Shown here piece by piece: positions 50,532 to 51,331 of a DNA stretch of 51,331 nucleotides. The stretch is taken from positions 1 through 51,331 of the forward strand of contig JAIBCA010000120.1 of NCBI GenBank assembly GCA_019694345.1, read 5' to 3'. The position numbers and the translations under genes were made by a program. The notes beneath the pieces were generated by a model, which was not told the origin of the DNA, ran no database searches, and saw only the letters and a program-made list of their open reading frames with translations. The first letter of the stretch is position 1. Every line of letters begins with the position of its first letter. The stretch is from Pyrinomonadaceae bacterium. Its GTDB lineage: Bacteria > Acidobacteriota > Blastocatellia > Pyrinomonadales > Pyrinomonadaceae.

Positions 50532-51331
50532 ATGAAAACTAGACTTGCTCTGATCGTAACGATGCTCCTGCTCGGGACCTCGATCTCGGTATTTGCCGCC
50601 GGCAAAACCGCGAACGAACTCGTTGAAGCGGCCATTTCGCCCGATAATGACGAGGCGGCGGCGGCCATTAAGCAGCTTCGCTCGATGGGCCAGACCGGAC
50701 TTGACGCTCTATTTGTAAAATACCGCTCCGAGATCGACCGGTTTGCCAAAACCGGCGAGGTCACGCCTGATTGGCTCCGCGTGGCAGCCGCGATCGACAC
50801 CGTCGGCATGCAAAAGGACGAGTACGCGGCCCAACTCTACTGGTTCACCGATATCAATGCGGCCAAGAGCGAGGCAGCCCGGCGAAACAAGCCGATCCTC
50901 AGCCTTCGCCTATTGGGTAATCTGAATGAGGAATTTTCGTGCGCCAACAGTCGCCTTTTCCGGGCGATCCTGTATCCAAATGCGGCGATATCAAAGTATC
51001 TTCGCGAAAACTACATTCTCCATTGGCAATCGGTCCGGCCGGCACCGCGTATCACGATCGATTTCGGCGACGGACGCAAGATCGAGCGCACGATCACCGG
51101 CAACAGCATCCATTACATCCTCGACAAGAACGGCGACGTCATCGACGCACTGCCCGGCCTCTATACGCCCGAGATGTTCCTGAGCTATTTGACTCGGGCA
51201 AATGAGCTGATCAGATCGATCGGTTCGATGGACGCCAAGTCACGCATGGCCGCACTGCTCAAGTACCGCGCCGACAATTTTGCGAGGATCAAGCGGGAAC
51301 GCGAAGCTGCGATCGCCAAGGCCGGCGTCGA
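50532..51331 (+). CDS. Exported thioredoxin-like protein (3' truncated by window end)
   Basis: ATG at 50532 behind GGAGG, with an open frame to the window end (266 codons). Signal peptide MLLLGTSISVFAAGKTAN. A helical segment (EAAISPDNDEAAAAIKQLRSMGQTGLDALFVKYR) precedes a thioredoxin-like region (AAKSEAARRNKPILSLRLLGNLNEEFSCANSRLFR...YLRENYILHW; ILDKNGDVIDALPGLYTPEMFLSYL). The usual CxxC is absent; only one Cys at the equivalent site (SCANS) is seen. The C-terminus is outside. Confidence 0.7.
   Translation, partial: MKTRLALIVTMLLLGTSISVFAAGKTANELVEAAISPDNDEAAAAIKQLRSMGQTGLDALFVKYRSEIDRFAKTGEVTPDWLRVAAAIDTVGMQKDEYAAQLYWFTDINAAKSEAARRNKPILSLRLLGNLNEEFSCANSRLFRAILYPNAAISKYLRENYILHWQSVRPAPRITIDFGDGRKIERTITGNSIHYILDKNGDVIDALPGLYTPEMFLSYLTRANELIRSIGSMDAKSRMAALLKYRADNFARIKREREAAIAKAGV

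Overview
The window looks like a chromosomal segment of an Acidobacteriota member, most likely class Blastocatellia (Pyrinomonadaceae-like). I infer this from a 722-aa protein of the 'VWFA-related Acidobacterial' type (12600-14768), many Sec-exported propeller, FG-GAP and peptidase proteins, Gram-negative envelope genes (RseP, heptose synthesis), moderately high GC, and gene order. No rRNA, phage or IS transposase is visible. The taxonomic call is inference; no marker gene was aligned.

Layout. 1-4052: end of an unknown gene, then dxr-rseP-ispG (MEP isoprenoid pathway plus site-2 protease). 4136-7581, minus strand: miaA, hfq, tmk, holB and a DUF2752 membrane protein, tightly packed with two TTGA stop/start overlaps. 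7610-12494: lysoplasmalogenase-like membrane protein, secreted GH92 alpha-mannosidase, OsmC, a signal-peptide-bearing protein that closely resembles the restriction enzyme HinP1I together with an ATGA-coupled 29-aa membrane peptide, and DUF1304. 12600-24425: envelope/secreted block (VWFA protein, propeller-GGDEF diguanylate cyclase, SPOR/SpoIID protein with an SLH-like insertion, M14 carboxypeptidase, PlsC acyltransferase, LolA-like protein).

24637-32489: fatty-acid beta-oxidation run. A Bacillus-FadN-type HAD/hydratase, a thiolase and a FadE-type acyl-CoA dehydrogenase lie behind a palindrome (TGAATGAACATTCATTCA) that resembles FadR/TetR operators. Between them sit a DUF4442 thioesterase-like gene, an exported protein, tag, ybaK and a small helical protein. 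Two unusual repeats lie inside this run. 32565-37785: glycine-zipper protein, membrane protein, pheA-aroF-type aromatic pair, and a coupled PolB-like exonuclease/DNA methyltransferase pair. 37869-41226: exported protein, rsmE, unknown gene, hldC and hldA.

41323-46367: FG-GAP repeat protein, subtilisin with BACON-like tail, tRNA-His, tRNA-Arg, cmk, threonine aldolase. 46428-51331: VOC protein, TolB-like propeller, DUF4287/DUF5655 protein, AraC regulator, FMN reductase, rpiB, and a truncated thioredoxin-like exported protein that runs off the end.

Most distinctive: (1) the exported HinP1I-like nuclease with no cognate methylase beside it and a coupled micropeptide; (2) the exonuclease-methyltransferase pair; (3) the fad cluster with its operator and palindromes; (4) the SpoIID protein with an SLH-like insert. 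No intergenic stretch exceeds 300 bases.
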